Translations under genes and position numbers: made by a program
Source: Acidimicrobiales bacterium
Lineage (GTDB): Bacteria > Actinomycetota > Acidimicrobiia > Acidimicrobiales > MedAcidi-G1
Reading direction: 5' to 3'
Length of the DNA: 64,000 nucleotides
NCBI GenBank assembly: GCA_029242745.1
Contig: JAQWTI010000012.1
Coordinates: forward strand, 62,001-126,000
The notes under the pieces: model-generated
Told to the model about the DNA's origin: nothing
Seen by the model: only the letters and a program-made list of their open reading frames with translations
The model's database searches: none
In this document: piece by piece, positions 43,923 through 53,184 of the stretch
Layout of the letters: every line of letters starts with the position of its first letter
Position numbering within the stretch: the first letter of the stretch is position 1

Positions 43923-44918
43923 GTGACCACTTTGGGCGGCCTCATGGAGATGGGTTTGTTGCGCCACGAGGTAGATGCCCATGGCACCCGCATCCACGTG
44001 GCTGAGATCGGTAGCGGGCCACTGGTGCTGTTCGTTCATGGCTTCCCCGAGTCGTGGTACTCGTGGCGCCATCAGCTCCCAGCGGTGGCAGCTGCAGGAT
44101 TTCGCGCTGCTGCTATTGATGTTCGGGGCTATGGCTCATCTGCGGCACCAGAGGCGATTGGTGCCTATCGGCTACTGGACCTGGCCGGCGACTGCATAGG
44201 GGTAGTCGATGCTCTGGGAGAGTCGGAGGCGGTGATCGTCGGCCATGACTGGGGCTCACCTATCTCCGCGACAGCAGCCCAGCTTCGTCCAGATGTTTTC
44301 ATCGCCCTCGCTCTATTGAGTGTTCCCTTTACGCCTCGGGGCGAGGTACGTCCCACTGATCTATTTCGGGCTATGGGTGGACCTGATGAAATCTTCTACA
44401 TCGACTACTTTCAGGACCCTGGCGTCGCCGAGGCAGAGATTGCTACCGATCCGGTGGCGTGGCTTAAGGCCTTCTATCTGAATGCCTCTGGAGACGCTCC
44501 GCCCATGGCGAGCCAGGCTAAGCCACGTTTCTTCACCAGATCTGGTGATGCTCTAGTAGACCGACTTGCCCCCTGGTCAGGGCCTTTGTCCTGGTTGACT
44601 GACGAAGATGTCTCGTTCTACGCAAGTGAGTTCGCCCGTGTTGGATTTACTGGTGGGTTGAACCGTTATCGGTGCATTGATTACGACTGGGTTGATCTCC
44701 GGGCTTGGCACGAGGCTCCGATCAGACAGCCTTCGTTATTTATTGGCGGAGAGAACGATGGACCGACTCTCCTTGGGGCGGGGAGTATCGCCCGATTCGG
44801 TGACACTCTCCCCGGATTGCGTGCATCAGTGATTTTGAACGATGTAGGTCATTGGATCCAGCAGGAGGATGTACGGGGAACCAATGCAGCGATCCTACAT
44901 TTTCTTGCTGGGCTATAA
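43923..44918 (+). CDS. Alpha/beta hydrolase, epoxide hydrolase-like
   Basis: A 331-residue protein with the epoxide hydrolase/haloalkane dehalogenase pattern: oxyanion motif HGFPESWYSWRHQ near residue 39, nucleophile Asp109 in GHDWGS, a cap domain rich in Tyr and Phe (YIDYFQDPG), and the late His in DVGHWIQQED. It would open an epoxide by an Asp-ester intermediate. GTG start two bases after vapC, with GGGAGG 9 bp before; ATG at 43944 or 43950 is an alternative. The close spacing to vapC suggests the TA promoter reads into it. Confidence 0.86.
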   Translation: MTTLGGLMEMGLLRHEVDAHGTRIHVAEIGSGPLVLFVHGFPESWYSWRHQLPAVAAAGFRAAAIDVRGYGSSAAPEAIGAYRLLDLAGDCIGVVDALGESEAVIVGHDWGSPISATAAQLRPDVFIALALLSVPFTPRGEVRPTDLFRAMGGPDEIFYIDYFQDPGVAEAEIATDPVAWLKAFYLNASGDAPPMASQAKPRFFTRSGDALVDRLAPWSGPLSWLTDEDVSFYASEFARVGFTGGLNRYRCIDYDWVDLRAWHEAPIRQPSLFIGGENDGPTLLGAGSIARFGDTLPGLRASVILNDVGHWIQQEDVRGTNAAILHFLAGL

Positions 44919-44969
44919 CCCTGCCGTTCGCCCCGAAGGAAGTGAGCACCCATGACCTAGGGTCACCCC

Positions 44970-47063
44970 ATGGCGAAGTCTGAAGTTAGGGATAACCATG
45001 GTCGGTTAACCCGGTCGTTAGGTCTTCGTCACGTCTTCGCTCTATCTACCGGGGCGATGCTTTCTTCTGGCCTGTTCCTGTTACCTGGTTTGGCTGCCGC
45101 CAAAACTGGGCCATCAGCTGCACTGGCCTACCTGCTGGCTGGATGTCTTGCGGTGCCGGCGATGTTCAGTGTGTCTGAATTGGCTACAGCGCTCCCTAAG
45201 GCTGGTGGTGCTTACTATTTTTTAGAACGGGCGCTGGGTCCAGCAGTAGGAACTGTGGCCGGATTCGGGACTTGGCTATCACTAGTACTGAAGGACGCTT
45301 TCGCCATGGTTGGCATGAGCGCCTACCTAGTGCTGATTTTAGATGTCAATGCCACAGCACTTGCTCTTGTCCTGATTGGGCTATTCACATTGGTCAATGT
45401 GGTTGGCTCCAAGGCCAGTGCCTCCATGCAGTTGGGCCTTGTGGTCATCGTGCTTGGCGCCATGGCATGGTTTTTAGTAGGGGGGTTGCTCGAGACAGCC
45501 GAGCGAGGCATCGATAGCTCGAACCTCGATCCGTTCTTTACCTCTGGTGGATCTGGTGTGGTCACCGTTATTGGTTTGGTATTCGTTTCCTACGGAGGGC
45601 TGACCAAGGTGGCCAGCGCGGCCGAGGAAGTGGACGATCCCAGTCAGCGAATTCCCCTCGGCATGGCGCTATCGCTAGTTGTGGCCACGGTCTTGTACAC
45701 GCTCGGGGTTCTGGTAGTCGTAGCGGTAGTTCCCGCTGATGTTCTACACGGGGACCTCGCACCCATCCATACGGCTGCCGAGATGGTATTGCCGAAGGTG
45801 GGCGTGTGGTTGGTCGTGGTTGCCGCCCTTGCTGCGTTCGCCTCGGCAGTAAATGCTGGCATTCTCGCCGCAGCGCGCTACCCGATGGCCATGGCCCGCG
45901 ACGGTTTGCTCCCAGATTGGATGGGTGGCCTCAGCAGGTTTGGGACCCCAGTATTTGGTGTGATCGCTACTGGAGGGGCTATCGCCTTAGTAGTAGTGGC
46001 CTTTGACGCTGAGGCCATCGCCAAACTGGCTAGTGCCTTTGTCTTGCTCACCCTAGGTTTAGTGAACTTGGCGGTACTAGTGCTGAGAGCGTCAGAGATT
46101 CGCTCCTATGCACCCTCGTTTCGCTCACCTTTTTACCCATGGACGCAGTTAGCGGGAATCGCTGTGTCTTCTTATCTGATCCTTCAGTTGGGGATTGCAG
46201 CCCTTATTTTCATAGGTGTGGTATCCGCCGTTGGCTGGGTCTGGCATCACGTTTACGCCAGGTCGCGTACTGAGCGGGCAGGGGCTATTCGCCATGTCTT
46301 TCGGCGCTGGGGGAGGGAGGCTGATGAGGCCTTGGAGCGAGAAATCAGCGCAGCTATGGCCGGGCACGGCCTACGCGCTCGCGATGATTATGTCGGACTT
46401 ATCGCTAGGGCCGTGGTGCTTTCTATCCCTGAGGGTACGGACATAAACGAGGCGGCTGCTCGGGCCTCTGCAGTGCTTTCGGAACGTATCGGCGTACCAA
46501 CAGAGCAGATTGCGGAACATTTTCTCGAGACTGGGTCGTTATGGATTCAGCCGTCTAAAGACCACCCGACGGCCACACCGGTTGCTCTTTTGGATGACAT
46601 CCAGAACGACCAGTTGGTTATTGTTCGTGCGGCTGCTGGTATTCGTATTCCAGCAGCTTGGGGTGGTTCGGGAGAGTTAGTCAACGCCCTGTTTTTCCTT
46701 GCCGGAACCACAGCTGATCCTGGGCGGTCTCTCCGTCTGGCTGGAGAGCTCGCGGGCTTTCTCCATACTGGGGCTCATGCTTGTGGGCAGGCGGCGACCG
46801 AGGCTGAGGTCAAGTCGTCATTGCTTCCTGGGCTGGCTGTGCGCCAATACGCACTATTGCCTGAAGGGGTTGACGCTGGCTTGATCGGTTGCCAGATCGA
46901 GAACCTTCAATTTGACAACGGTTCCAAGGTCGTTGCGGTAAACCGTTATGACGTACCCCTGACCGTGGATGAGTCTCTGGTGCTGGAAGCTGACGACTTG
47001 TTGACGGTCGTGGGTCCCGAGGAGGAGATGCCCGCCCCGGGCGAACCCGCTCCACTTAAATGA
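44970..47063 (+). CDS. APC-family amino acid permease fused to EIIA-like and TrkA-C-like domains
   Basis: A 697-residue transporter. Residues about 15-430 are an APC permease: a first helix with STGAMLSSGLFLLPGLAAAKTGPS, about 12 hydrophobic segments and the SYGGLTKVASAAEEVDDPSQRIP loop. Residues about 470-600 resemble a PTS EIIA type-2 domain (AARASAVLSERIGVP, VNALFFLAGTTADPG, RLAGELAGFL) and about 626-683 a TrkA-C regulatory domain (DAGLIGCQIENLQFDNGSKVVAV). The EIIA phospho-His motif PH is not clear; only KDHP is near. The tail may sense metabolic state and gate uptake of an amino acid. Confidence 0.82.
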   Translation: MAKSEVRDNHGRLTRSLGLRHVFALSTGAMLSSGLFLLPGLAAAKTGPSAALAYLLAGCLAVPAMFSVSELATALPKAGGAYYFLERALGPAVGTVAGFGTWLSLVLKDAFAMVGMSAYLVLILDVNATALALVLIGLFTLVNVVGSKASASMQLGLVVIVLGAMAWFLVGGLLETAERGIDSSNLDPFFTSGGSGVVTVIGLVFVSYGGLTKVASAAEEVDDPSQRIPLGMALSLVVATVLYTLGVLVVVAVVPADVLHGDLAPIHTAAEMVLPKVGVWLVVVAALAAFASAVNAGILAAARYPMAMARDGLLPDWMGGLSRFGTPVFGVIATGGAIALVVVAFDAEAIAKLASAFVLLTLGLVNLAVLVLRASEIRSYAPSFRSPFYPWTQLAGIAVSSYLILQLGIAALIFIGVVSAVGWVWHHVYARSRTERAGAIRHVFRRWGREADEALEREISAAMAGHGLRARDDYVGLIARAVVLSIPEGTDINEAAARASAVLSERIGVPTEQIAEHFLETGSLWIQPSKDHPTATPVALLDDIQNDQLVIVRAAAGIRIPAAWGGSGELVNALFFLAGTTADPGRSLRLAGELAGFLHTGAHACGQAATEAEVKSSLLPGLAVRQYALLPEGVDAGLIGCQIENLQFDNGSKVVAVNRYDVPLTVDESLVLEADDLLTVVGPEEEMPAPGEPAPLK

Positions 47064-47093
47064 GCAGCTCCTGCTGGCACTTCTTTGAGAGCC

Positions 47094-48038
47094 TCATGCA
47101 ATCAGCAGGCGGCGGATTTCTGCAGCACCGGCAACCTGCTCAGCGTTGGTGGCGGCCACTGGCGCTAAGTTCAGGTCAATTGCTCCTGCCTCCACATACG
47201 GGCGTAGCCACTCCACGATGTCGGCTGGTGTGCCAACCGGGGAGTAGCGCTCAAACGCGCTGTAGGACGTTCTGTAGAACTTCTCCATCGCCGGCCCCAG
47301 TAGCGCTGTTCCGTCGGCGGGTGTATCGCCTAGGCCGACCCAGATTTGGTACCCGTGGCGCCACGCGACGTCCTCACGCCCAGTCGCAGTGGCCGCTGCT
47401 TCGGCTATACCGACGCCTTCGGCGAACCGCCGAGGTGAGCACCACGAGGCCAGCCACCCGTCACCACGTTCACCAGATCGGCGGATCGCGGCATCAGAGC
47501 GCCCACCGACCGTCACCGTTACCGGCGGCACAGGCGATGGTCGGATAATTGCGTTGGGGGCGTCGTAGAACTCACCGTGGTGGTTGACTATTTGGCCAGC
47601 TAAAAGTGGCCGGAGGAGGTCAAGAGCTTCGTCGGTTTGGCGCCCTCTGGTCGCTGGATTGACGCCCATGACCTCCATTTCATGACGGTCTTCGCCGCCG
47701 ATACCGACGCCAAAAGTGAGGCGCCCTGGGGCGTGGGTGGCCAGCGTGGCTATTTGCCGGGCAACGGCCACTGGATGGCGTAGCGCCAGTAGGTATACGC
47801 CGATATACAAACCGATAGTGGGGTGTAATCCAGCCAGCCATGACACGGTGACTAGGCCATCCATGCCGCGTCCATCGAAGAACGCGACGTGGTCGGCCGT
47901 GACCAGATGGTCTAGACCAGCATCTGCTGCGCTATTCACGTACGCCGCCGCTACGTCATGAGACGCAAATCCGGTTGGGGGTAATGACAGTCCTACCCGA
48001 ACTCTTGACTCGGGAGTCTTTTGGGACAGAGCTGTCAC
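47094..48038 (-). CDS. Luciferase-like (LLM) flavin-dependent oxidoreductase
   Basis: A 314-residue LLM protein (VGLSLPPTGFASHDVAAAYVNSA at the start, LVTADHVAFFDGRG, GRLTFGVGIGGEDRHEMEVMGV, PSPVPPVTVTVGGRSDAAI). Many actinobacterial members use F420 rather than FMN. The GTG at 48038 overlaps the nitroreductase stop (GTGA); upstream frame is inside the nitroreductase. It converges on the permease gene at 47063 with a 30-bp gap. The flavin for this enzyme could come from the nitroreductase-type partner, but that is only inference. Confidence 0.84.
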   Translation of the reverse strand: MTALSQKTPESRVRVGLSLPPTGFASHDVAAAYVNSAADAGLDHLVTADHVAFFDGRGMDGLVTVSWLAGLHPTIGLYIGVYLLALRHPVAVARQIATLATHAPGRLTFGVGIGGEDRHEMEVMGVNPATRGRQTDEALDLLRPLLAGQIVNHHGEFYDAPNAIIRPSPVPPVTVTVGGRSDAAIRRSGERGDGWLASWCSPRRFAEGVGIAEAAATATGREDVAWRHGYQIWVGLGDTPADGTALLGPAMEKFYRTSYSAFERYSPVGTPADIVEWLRPYVEAGAIDLNLAPVAATNAEQVAGAAEIRRLLIA

Positions 48039-48721
48039 GGCACGCGTTTCTCCCCGAACCGGTCCCAGGAGGTGATCCTCTCGGGGCTCCGGTAACGGGG
48101 CGCCACACCCCACTTACCGGTTGGGTGGCCGAGGGGAAGGAGAGCCAAGATTTCGTAACGCTGGGGAATCCCGACAAGTTCACGGACTTCGTCCTCGTAG
48201 ATCCGGTGCAGGGTGGTCATGGCTGTTCCTAGACGGAGGGACCGAGCGGCAAGCATGAAGTTCTGGATGGCTGGGTATACCGAGGCGTGAGTAGGCCCCA
48301 CAGGCATTGGTCCTTCGTCGTCGTGAACCGTCATGTCGATGGAAGGCATGAGTAGCAGCACCAGGACTGGCACATGTTCGAGGTTCTCGGCGAGATGAAT
48401 GGTGGCGCGGTTGTTGCGCTCCCAACTCTCACGAGCTGTGTTATTGGGGAATTCAGCGGGGGCAATAGCTGGCTCGTAGCGACGCCACCCTCGGCGATAG
48501 ATCTCAGCTAGAGAGACCTTCATCCCTGAGTCCTGTACGACTACGAATTGATAGGGCTGGATGTTGCCACCGCTGGGAGCCTGAACGGCGGCCTGCAGAC
48601 ACGTCCAAATATCTTCCTCACTCACTGGCTCAGGGCTGTAACGACGCATGGCCCGGTTGGTCATCAGACCGTCAAGCAGACCGATCTCGTTGCCGCGAGC
48701 CTCACCCGTCTTGAACGTCAT
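48035..48721 (-). CDS. Nitroreductase family flavoprotein
   Basis: A 228-residue FMN nitroreductase: NRAMRRYSPEPVSEEDI near residue 22, APSGGNIQPYQFVVVQD (FMN-binding) near residue 48, then AIQNFMLAARSLRLGTAMT and the ALLPLGHPTGKWG loop. Such enzymes reduce nitro groups, quinones or flavin. It is the upstream partner of the luciferase-like gene, overlapping by 4 bp, and follows the enoyl-CoA hydratase by about 25 bp. Confidence 0.87.
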   Translation of the reverse strand: MTFKTGEARGNEIGLLDGLMTNRAMRRYSPEPVSEEDIWTCLQAAVQAPSGGNIQPYQFVVVQDSGMKVSLAEIYRRGWRRYEPAIAPAEFPNNTARESWERNNRATIHLAENLEHVPVLVLLLMPSIDMTVHDDEGPMPVGPTHASVYPAIQNFMLAARSLRLGTAMTTLHRIYEDEVRELVGIPQRYEILALLPLGHPTGKWGVAPRYRSPERITSWDRFGEKRVP

Positions 48722-48746
48722 AGTTCACCTTCTATCTGTTGGGGGG

Positions 48747-49556
48747 TTATCGGCCGGTAAACCGGGGTTCACGCTTTTCGGCGATAGCGGCAAGGGCCTC
48801 AGAGAAATCTTCTGACGCGAAGGTCACAGTCTCTAGCGCTGTCGACAGGTCAAAGGCTGGGCCGCAGGTTTGTTTGATCCAGGCGTTTATGGCTTGCTTG
48901 GTGGACTGCACAGCCTGAGGTGCTCCAGCGGCCAGTCGCTTCGCCCATGCCCGGCCAGCTGCTATGCAGGCTTCTGGATTGCTAACTGATTCAACGATAA
49001 GACCCATCTTCTCCGCATCGGTGGCAGTGACTGCGTCACCGGTAAGGAGGTAGCGCTTGGCTAACTGGGGACCAATGGCCAGTGGCCATGCAATGGTCCC
49101 GCCATCACCGGCAGCGATGCCGATTTTTACGTGTGGGTCACCGAGGCGGGCCGATTCAGACATGATGGTGATATCTGCGAGTAGTGCAATGCTTGCTCCT
49201 AGGCCCATGGCATGACCGGTCACTGCGCAAACGATGGGCAGGTGTACGTCAAGCATGTTCCAGACGATGGACTTGCCGTCTAGACGGATGTCAGCCGCGT
49301 AGCCAGGCTCGGAGAACCGGGGGAACCAAGCGAAGTCGCCGCCTGCGGTGAAGGCTGTTTCAGTTCCAGCGAGAAGCACAGCTCGGGCGGTGCGTTCCTC
49401 GCGCAGAACGGTAAAGAGCAGTGCTAGTTCGTGATGCATTTGGGCATTGACTTTGTTGAGGTTGTCGTCAGGCTTGTCGACGGTAACTACAAGGACGTCG
49501 TCGTCGCGCTCGAACCGCAGGTACTCGAACTCATTAAATCGGGAATTGTCAGACAC
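48747..49556 (-). CDS. Enoyl-CoA hydratase/isomerase family protein
   Basis: A 269-residue crotonase-fold enzyme. The two oxyanion-hole segments are AGTETAFTAGGDFAWF and AVTGHAMGLGASIALLADI; the catalytic region reads LGDPHVKIGIAAGDGG. Members hydrate, isomerise or hydrolyse acyl-CoA thioesters. GTG 49556 is chosen (GGAG 9 bp before); the frame extends to 49832 over the upstream gene but that part is not protein-like. It follows the flavin monooxygenase-like gene by 89 bp and belongs to the same minus run. Confidence 0.86.
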   Translation of the reverse strand: MSDNSRFNEFEYLRFERDDDVLVVTVDKPDDNLNKVNAQMHHELALLFTVLREERTARAVLLAGTETAFTAGGDFAWFPRFSEPGYAADIRLDGKSIVWNMLDVHLPIVCAVTGHAMGLGASIALLADITIMSESARLGDPHVKIGIAAGDGGTIAWPLAIGPQLAKRYLLTGDAVTATDAEKMGLIVESVSNPEACIAAGRAWAKRLAAGAPQAVQSTKQAINAWIKQTCGPAFDLSTALETVTFASEDFSEALAAIAEKREPRFTGR

Positions 49557-49645
49557 GGCCGTGTCTCCTGTCGAGATGAGATGGGGTGGAATGATAGAGG
49601 TGAGAGTTCGGCTAGATCCTGCTGTTGGCGTCTCCTTATACGTGT

Positions 49646-50812
49646 TTAAAGGAGCCTGGTGTCGGTCGCAAGCCCAAGGCCAAGACGTCCGGTCAGCTCG
49701 TGGATGCGGGGCGCAACCATGGCGTGGGTTGCGGCCACTTGACCGTCCCGAATTTTTCGCTGAAGGGGTTCGCGAAGGTACACGGCTGCCCCACCTGCTT
49801 CTCGACCAAGGGCAGTGAGTGCATCGGCACATCGTTGGGCACTGTCACACGCTGCCAACCGGAGTAGCCGCCGGTGTTCGACAGTGAGAGGGTCACCTGT
49901 GCATGCGGTATCCCATGCTTCGCCGATGGCGTCTTGCAGGAATGCCCTAGTTGAGAGGGCCGTGGCTTCAGCCGTGGAGAGCGCTGACTGCCCAGAGGTC
50001 CGCTCGGCAAGGGTGCGGCTTGAACCTTCAGGCTTCTTGGCTGCAGCTAGATCGACAAACCGGTCGATAGCCCCCTCGAGTAGACCGATGGAGACCGAGG
50101 CAATACCAATTGCCAGCACGCCATAGAAGGGGAAACGCCATGTGGGACCGTCGAGACGAGGCTCTGCATCTGTCATTTGGAGCCAGCGCCCTTCAGGGAC
50201 GAAAGCTTGACAGACGCGGTAGTCGGTGGACCCACTGCCCGAGAGGCCGGTCACATGCCATGTGTCGAGGTGTTCCACGTCATCTCGGTCAAAGAATACA
50301 AATGGGGCGAATAGGCCGTCGCTGCGGGGGGTGGGATTTCCCTCGCTGTTAACGATGCGGGTACCGCCACCTATCCAGTTGCAGTGCTGCGTGCCTGAGC
50401 CCCACGCCCAGGTGCCAGTGACTCGCAGTCCACCATCGACTGAAATAGCCGATCCGACAGGTGCCGCATAACCACCGGCGATGGAGTCTGTAGCACCGAA
50501 GATCTCTTCTGCCACGTCCGACGGGAGGAATCCGGCCTGTAGCGACGTAGTTCCAGCGATCATTGCGCACCATGCGGAAGCCCCGTCGTAACGTGCTAGT
50601 TCCTTGATGACATCTGAAGCCGTGGCTACGTCAGCCTCTGGCCCACCTAGATCAGTCGGCGTCAGAAGTCGGAAAAGCCCTGCGTCTCTCAGATCAGCTA
50701 CTACGTCTTCAGGCAACGTTCGGTTGGCTTCGATGGATTCACTGCGTGCGGCCAGTGATGGCCCAAGTGCTTGGGCATTTCGAAGTAGATCGTCTGCACA
50801 AGTTGCTTGCAT
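49646..50812 (-). CDS. Acyl-CoA dehydrogenase-fold flavoprotein, group D monooxygenase-like (HsaA/DszC type)
   Basis: A 388-residue protein of the acyl-CoA dehydrogenase fold but with features of flavin-dependent monooxygenases: a GGLRVTGTWAWGSG middle strand, DTWHVTGLSGSGSTDYRV, and a C-terminal helix bundle with a His-rich patch (AATHAMVAPRIHEL). Such enzymes hydroxylate phenols or sulfur heterocycles with reduced flavin from a separate reductase; the nitroreductase two genes on could provide it. The ATG at 50812 lies 8 bp after a good -10, so it is likely leaderless; a TTG at 50839 is unlikely. Divergent from the TetR gene. Confidence 0.8.
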   Translation of the reverse strand: MQATCADDLLRNAQALGPSLAARSESIEANRTLPEDVVADLRDAGLFRLLTPTDLGGPEADVATASDVIKELARYDGASAWCAMIAGTTSLQAGFLPSDVAEEIFGATDSIAGGYAAPVGSAISVDGGLRVTGTWAWGSGTQHCNWIGGGTRIVNSEGNPTPRSDGLFAPFVFFDRDDVEHLDTWHVTGLSGSGSTDYRVCQAFVPEGRWLQMTDAEPRLDGPTWRFPFYGVLAIGIASVSIGLLEGAIDRFVDLAAAKKPEGSSRTLAERTSGQSALSTAEATALSTRAFLQDAIGEAWDTACTGDPLTVEHRRLLRLAACDSAQRCADALTALGREAGGAAVYLREPLQRKIRDGQVAATHAMVAPRIHELTGRLGLGLATDTRLL

Positions 50813-50820
50813 GGCGGCAT

Positions 50821-50849
50821 AATTTAGAAGAATCTTCAATATACGTCAA
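50821..50849 (-). promoter_or_regulatory. Promoter for the flavoprotein gene at 49646-50812
   Basis: On the minus strand TTGACG (50849-50844) and TAAATT (50826-50821) are exactly 17 bp apart, and the ATG follows 8 bp later. No ribosome site lies between, so the message is probably leaderless. The divergent TetR gene starts at 50880, about 30 bp further, so its product may bind here; no obvious palindrome was found. Confidence 0.65.
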
Positions 50850-50879
50850 CTTTTAATAGAAAGACCCTAAAGTTTGTTT

Positions 50880-51497
50880 ATGGTTGCCCTGAAAGAAACA
50901 GCAACAGGACGGTCAGCGCGAACTCGCGCAGCGCTGGTCGAGGCGACGTTGGTCCGACTGCGGACAGACGGGTCTTTCACCGCCGAACAGGTGGCTACCG
51001 ATGCGGGGCTGAGCGTGGCCACCATCTACAACCGGTTCCCAGATGGTCGAGATGGTTTACTGGCCGCAGCTTTCGACCGGTCGCTGGACCGTGTGGTGGG
51101 GGCCAGCGTGGAAACGTTGACTGTTGAGAACCTTTTAGACAATGGTCTGAATAGCACTATGTGCACGCTTGTTGAAGAACTCGCGGACATCTTCGCTGAC
51201 GAAGCGCTGGTCATGAGAGTTGCACTAGCCCGTTTGCCGGAGAGTCGGCTTCTGCGTGAGACCTATCGACGACATGAGGAGATCGCTCGTCAGGCGAACC
51301 GGCGTTTCATCGAACTTGGTCAGATAGCCAATCAGATCAGTGACGGTGACCCTGATGAACTGGCTGATCTCTTAATCGTGTTGGGTCAGGGAATAAACAA
51401 TCCGTTAGTGCTCGGTGCAAAAGATCGTGGTCAACTCTGTGATCGACTGGCGGCTGCCATGGTTTCTGCTCTTTCTCCTACGGTTTTGGAGGTCTAA
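50880..51497 (+). CDS. TetR-family transcriptional regulator
   Basis: A 205-residue regulator. The N-terminal helix-turn-helix is FTAEQVATDAGLSVATIYNRF, typical of TetR; the C-terminal ligand-binding domain is helical and has Cys/Leu stretches but no recognisable signature. It is divergent from the flavoprotein gene and probably represses the minus-strand run toward 47094. The stop overlaps the glutaredoxin ATG by one base (TAATG). A TTG at 50874 is an alternative start. Confidence 0.86.
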   Translation: MVALKETATGRSARTRAALVEATLVRLRTDGSFTAEQVATDAGLSVATIYNRFPDGRDGLLAAAFDRSLDRVVGASVETLTVENLLDNGLNSTMCTLVEELADIFADEALVMRVALARLPESRLLRETYRRHEEIARQANRRFIELGQIANQISDGDPDELADLLIVLGQGINNPLVLGAKDRGQLCDRLAAAMVSALSPTVLEV

Positions 51498-51751
51498 TGA
51501 TCAACGAGAACTCTGAGTCTCGTCCGGTTGTTTATTGGCGCCCTATGTGCGGATTTTGTGTTCGCCTGTTAGGGGTGCTTGAAGAGGCTGGGGTGGAGGT
51601 CGAGTTGCGCAACATCTGGGAAGACCCGGAAGCTTTGTTGTTTGTCCGGTCGGTCAATAACGGCGCTGAAACGGTCCCTACTGTGGTGTTGCCCGATGGC
51701 CAGATACTGACCAACCCCAGCCCCGACATCCTGACTAGGGTCCTCGGCTAA
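51497..51751 (+). CDS. Glutaredoxin-like protein (mycoredoxin type)
   Basis: An 84-residue thioredoxin-fold protein with the CGFC redox motif (WRPMCGFCVRLL) at residues 18-21 and TVPTVVLPDG as cis-Pro loop. The spacing and size match the mycoredoxin-1 group that works with mycothiol in actinobacteria. It shares one base with the TetR stop. The partner of the TetR regulator hints at redox or stress control. Confidence 0.83.
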   Translation: MINENSESRPVVYWRPMCGFCVRLLGVLEEAGVEVELRNIWEDPEALLFVRSVNNGAETVPTVVLPDGQILTNPSPDILTRVLG

Positions 51752-51816
51752 CCCACCTCCCCCTTCTCTGGTCGCCTGGGCGGGAATGCGCACGAGAAAT
51801 GAAGGGAATGACGATT

Positions 51817-53184
51817 ATGAGTGAACACCAACGGTTGGCTGAGTTAGCCGAGAAGCACCTCTGGGGACACTTTTCGGTACTCAAAAACGAGATCGATGGG
51901 ACACGGGTGATCGAACGTGGTCAGGGCTGCTACGTCTGGGATACGCAGGGGAACCGATATCTAGATGGCTTAGCAGGTTTATTTGTCAGCCAATTAGGGC
52001 ATGGGCGCCCCGAATTGGCAAAGGCCGCCGGTAACCAGGCAGCCACACTTGGGTACTTTCCGATTTGGACATACGGTCACCCAACTGCCATTGAGCTCGC
52101 TGCAAAGTTGGCCTCGCTGGCTCCCGGTGATCTGAATCGGGTGTTCTTCACTACGGGGGGGTCCGAAGCCGTCGAATCGGCTTGGAAATTGTCCCGTCAG
52201 TACTTCAAACTTAACGGCAAACCGAACAAGGTCAAGGCAGTGAGCCGAAACCTTGCCTACCACGGGACCACTATGGGAGCCCTGTCTATCACTGGGCTTG
52301 ATTCGATAAAGACAGTCTTTGAACCGTTGGTGCCCGGTGCAATCAAGGTCCCTGAAACCAATCACTACCGGTGTCTGAGTTGTCAGGACGATCCACACTG
52401 CACGCTTCACGCAGCAGAGGCCATTGAGGAAGCCATTGTCAGTGAGGGTTCCGACACAGTGGCCGCAGTGTTTTTGGAACCGGTCCAAAATGCTGGTGGC
52501 TGTTTCGTACCACCTCCCGGTTACTTCAAAAGGGTGCGTGAGATCTGTGACCGTCATGATGTTTTGTTGGTGTCCGACGAGGTCATCTGCGCGTACGGGC
52601 GGATCGGGCACATGTTTGGGTGTGAGCGGTACGGCTATCAGCCTGACATCATTACCTCAGCCAAAGGGCTCACCTCGGGATATGCGCCACTTGGTGCCAT
52701 GATTGTGAGCGACCGTATCGCTGAACCCTTTGTGGGCACTGGCGAGTCGTTTCTCCATGGAATTACCTTTGCCGGTCACCCGGTGAGTTGCGCAGTAGCG
52801 CTGGCCAATCTGCAGGTCTTCGAAGAAGAGAAAATTATCGATCATGTCCAGATAAATGAGGCAGCTTTTCGGGCTGCGCTCGACGATTTAGCCGACTTGC
52901 CTATTGTCGGGGATATTAGGGGCGCAGGCTACTTCTACGGCATTGAGTTGGTCCGGGATCGGGACGGTCGGGAGTCATTTAGCCATGATGAACGGGAGCA
53001 CTTACTGCGCGGCTTTCTATCTAATCGCCTATTGGAACTGGGTCTTATCTGCCGGGCCGATGATCGTGGTGAGCCGGTTATTCAACTCTCACCGCCGCTC
53101 ATCGCAGGGCCTCTCGAGTTTGAGGAGATCAGTGGAAAGCTCCGTCAGGCTCTAACCGAGGCGATGGCTGAGATGAGCCGTTGA
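51817..53184 (+). CDS. Class III aminotransferase (omega-/taurine-pyruvate type candidate)
   Basis: A 455-residue fold-type I PLP enzyme. PLP motifs: FTTGGSEAVESAWKLSRQYF, NLAYHGTTMGALSITG, LVSDEVICAYGRIGHMFGCERYG, and the lysine in ITSAKGLTSGYAPLGAMIV. Such enzymes transfer amino groups from omega-amino acids or diamines, and taurine-pyruvate aminotransferase is one branch. Because the window has xsc, taurine is an attractive but unproven substrate. The ATG at 51817 follows AAGGGAA; 51799 and 51808 are alternatives. Confidence 0.85.
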   Translation: MSEHQRLAELAEKHLWGHFSVLKNEIDGTRVIERGQGCYVWDTQGNRYLDGLAGLFVSQLGHGRPELAKAAGNQAATLGYFPIWTYGHPTAIELAAKLASLAPGDLNRVFFTTGGSEAVESAWKLSRQYFKLNGKPNKVKAVSRNLAYHGTTMGALSITGLDSIKTVFEPLVPGAIKVPETNHYRCLSCQDDPHCTLHAAEAIEEAIVSEGSDTVAAVFLEPVQNAGGCFVPPPGYFKRVREICDRHDVLLVSDEVICAYGRIGHMFGCERYGYQPDIITSAKGLTSGYAPLGAMIVSDRIAEPFVGTGESFLHGITFAGHPVSCAVALANLQVFEEEKIIDHVQINEAAFRAALDDLADLPIVGDIRGAGYFYGIELVRDRDGRESFSHDEREHLLRGFLSNRLLELGLICRADDRGEPVIQLSPPLIAGPLEFEEISGKLRQALTEAMAEMSR

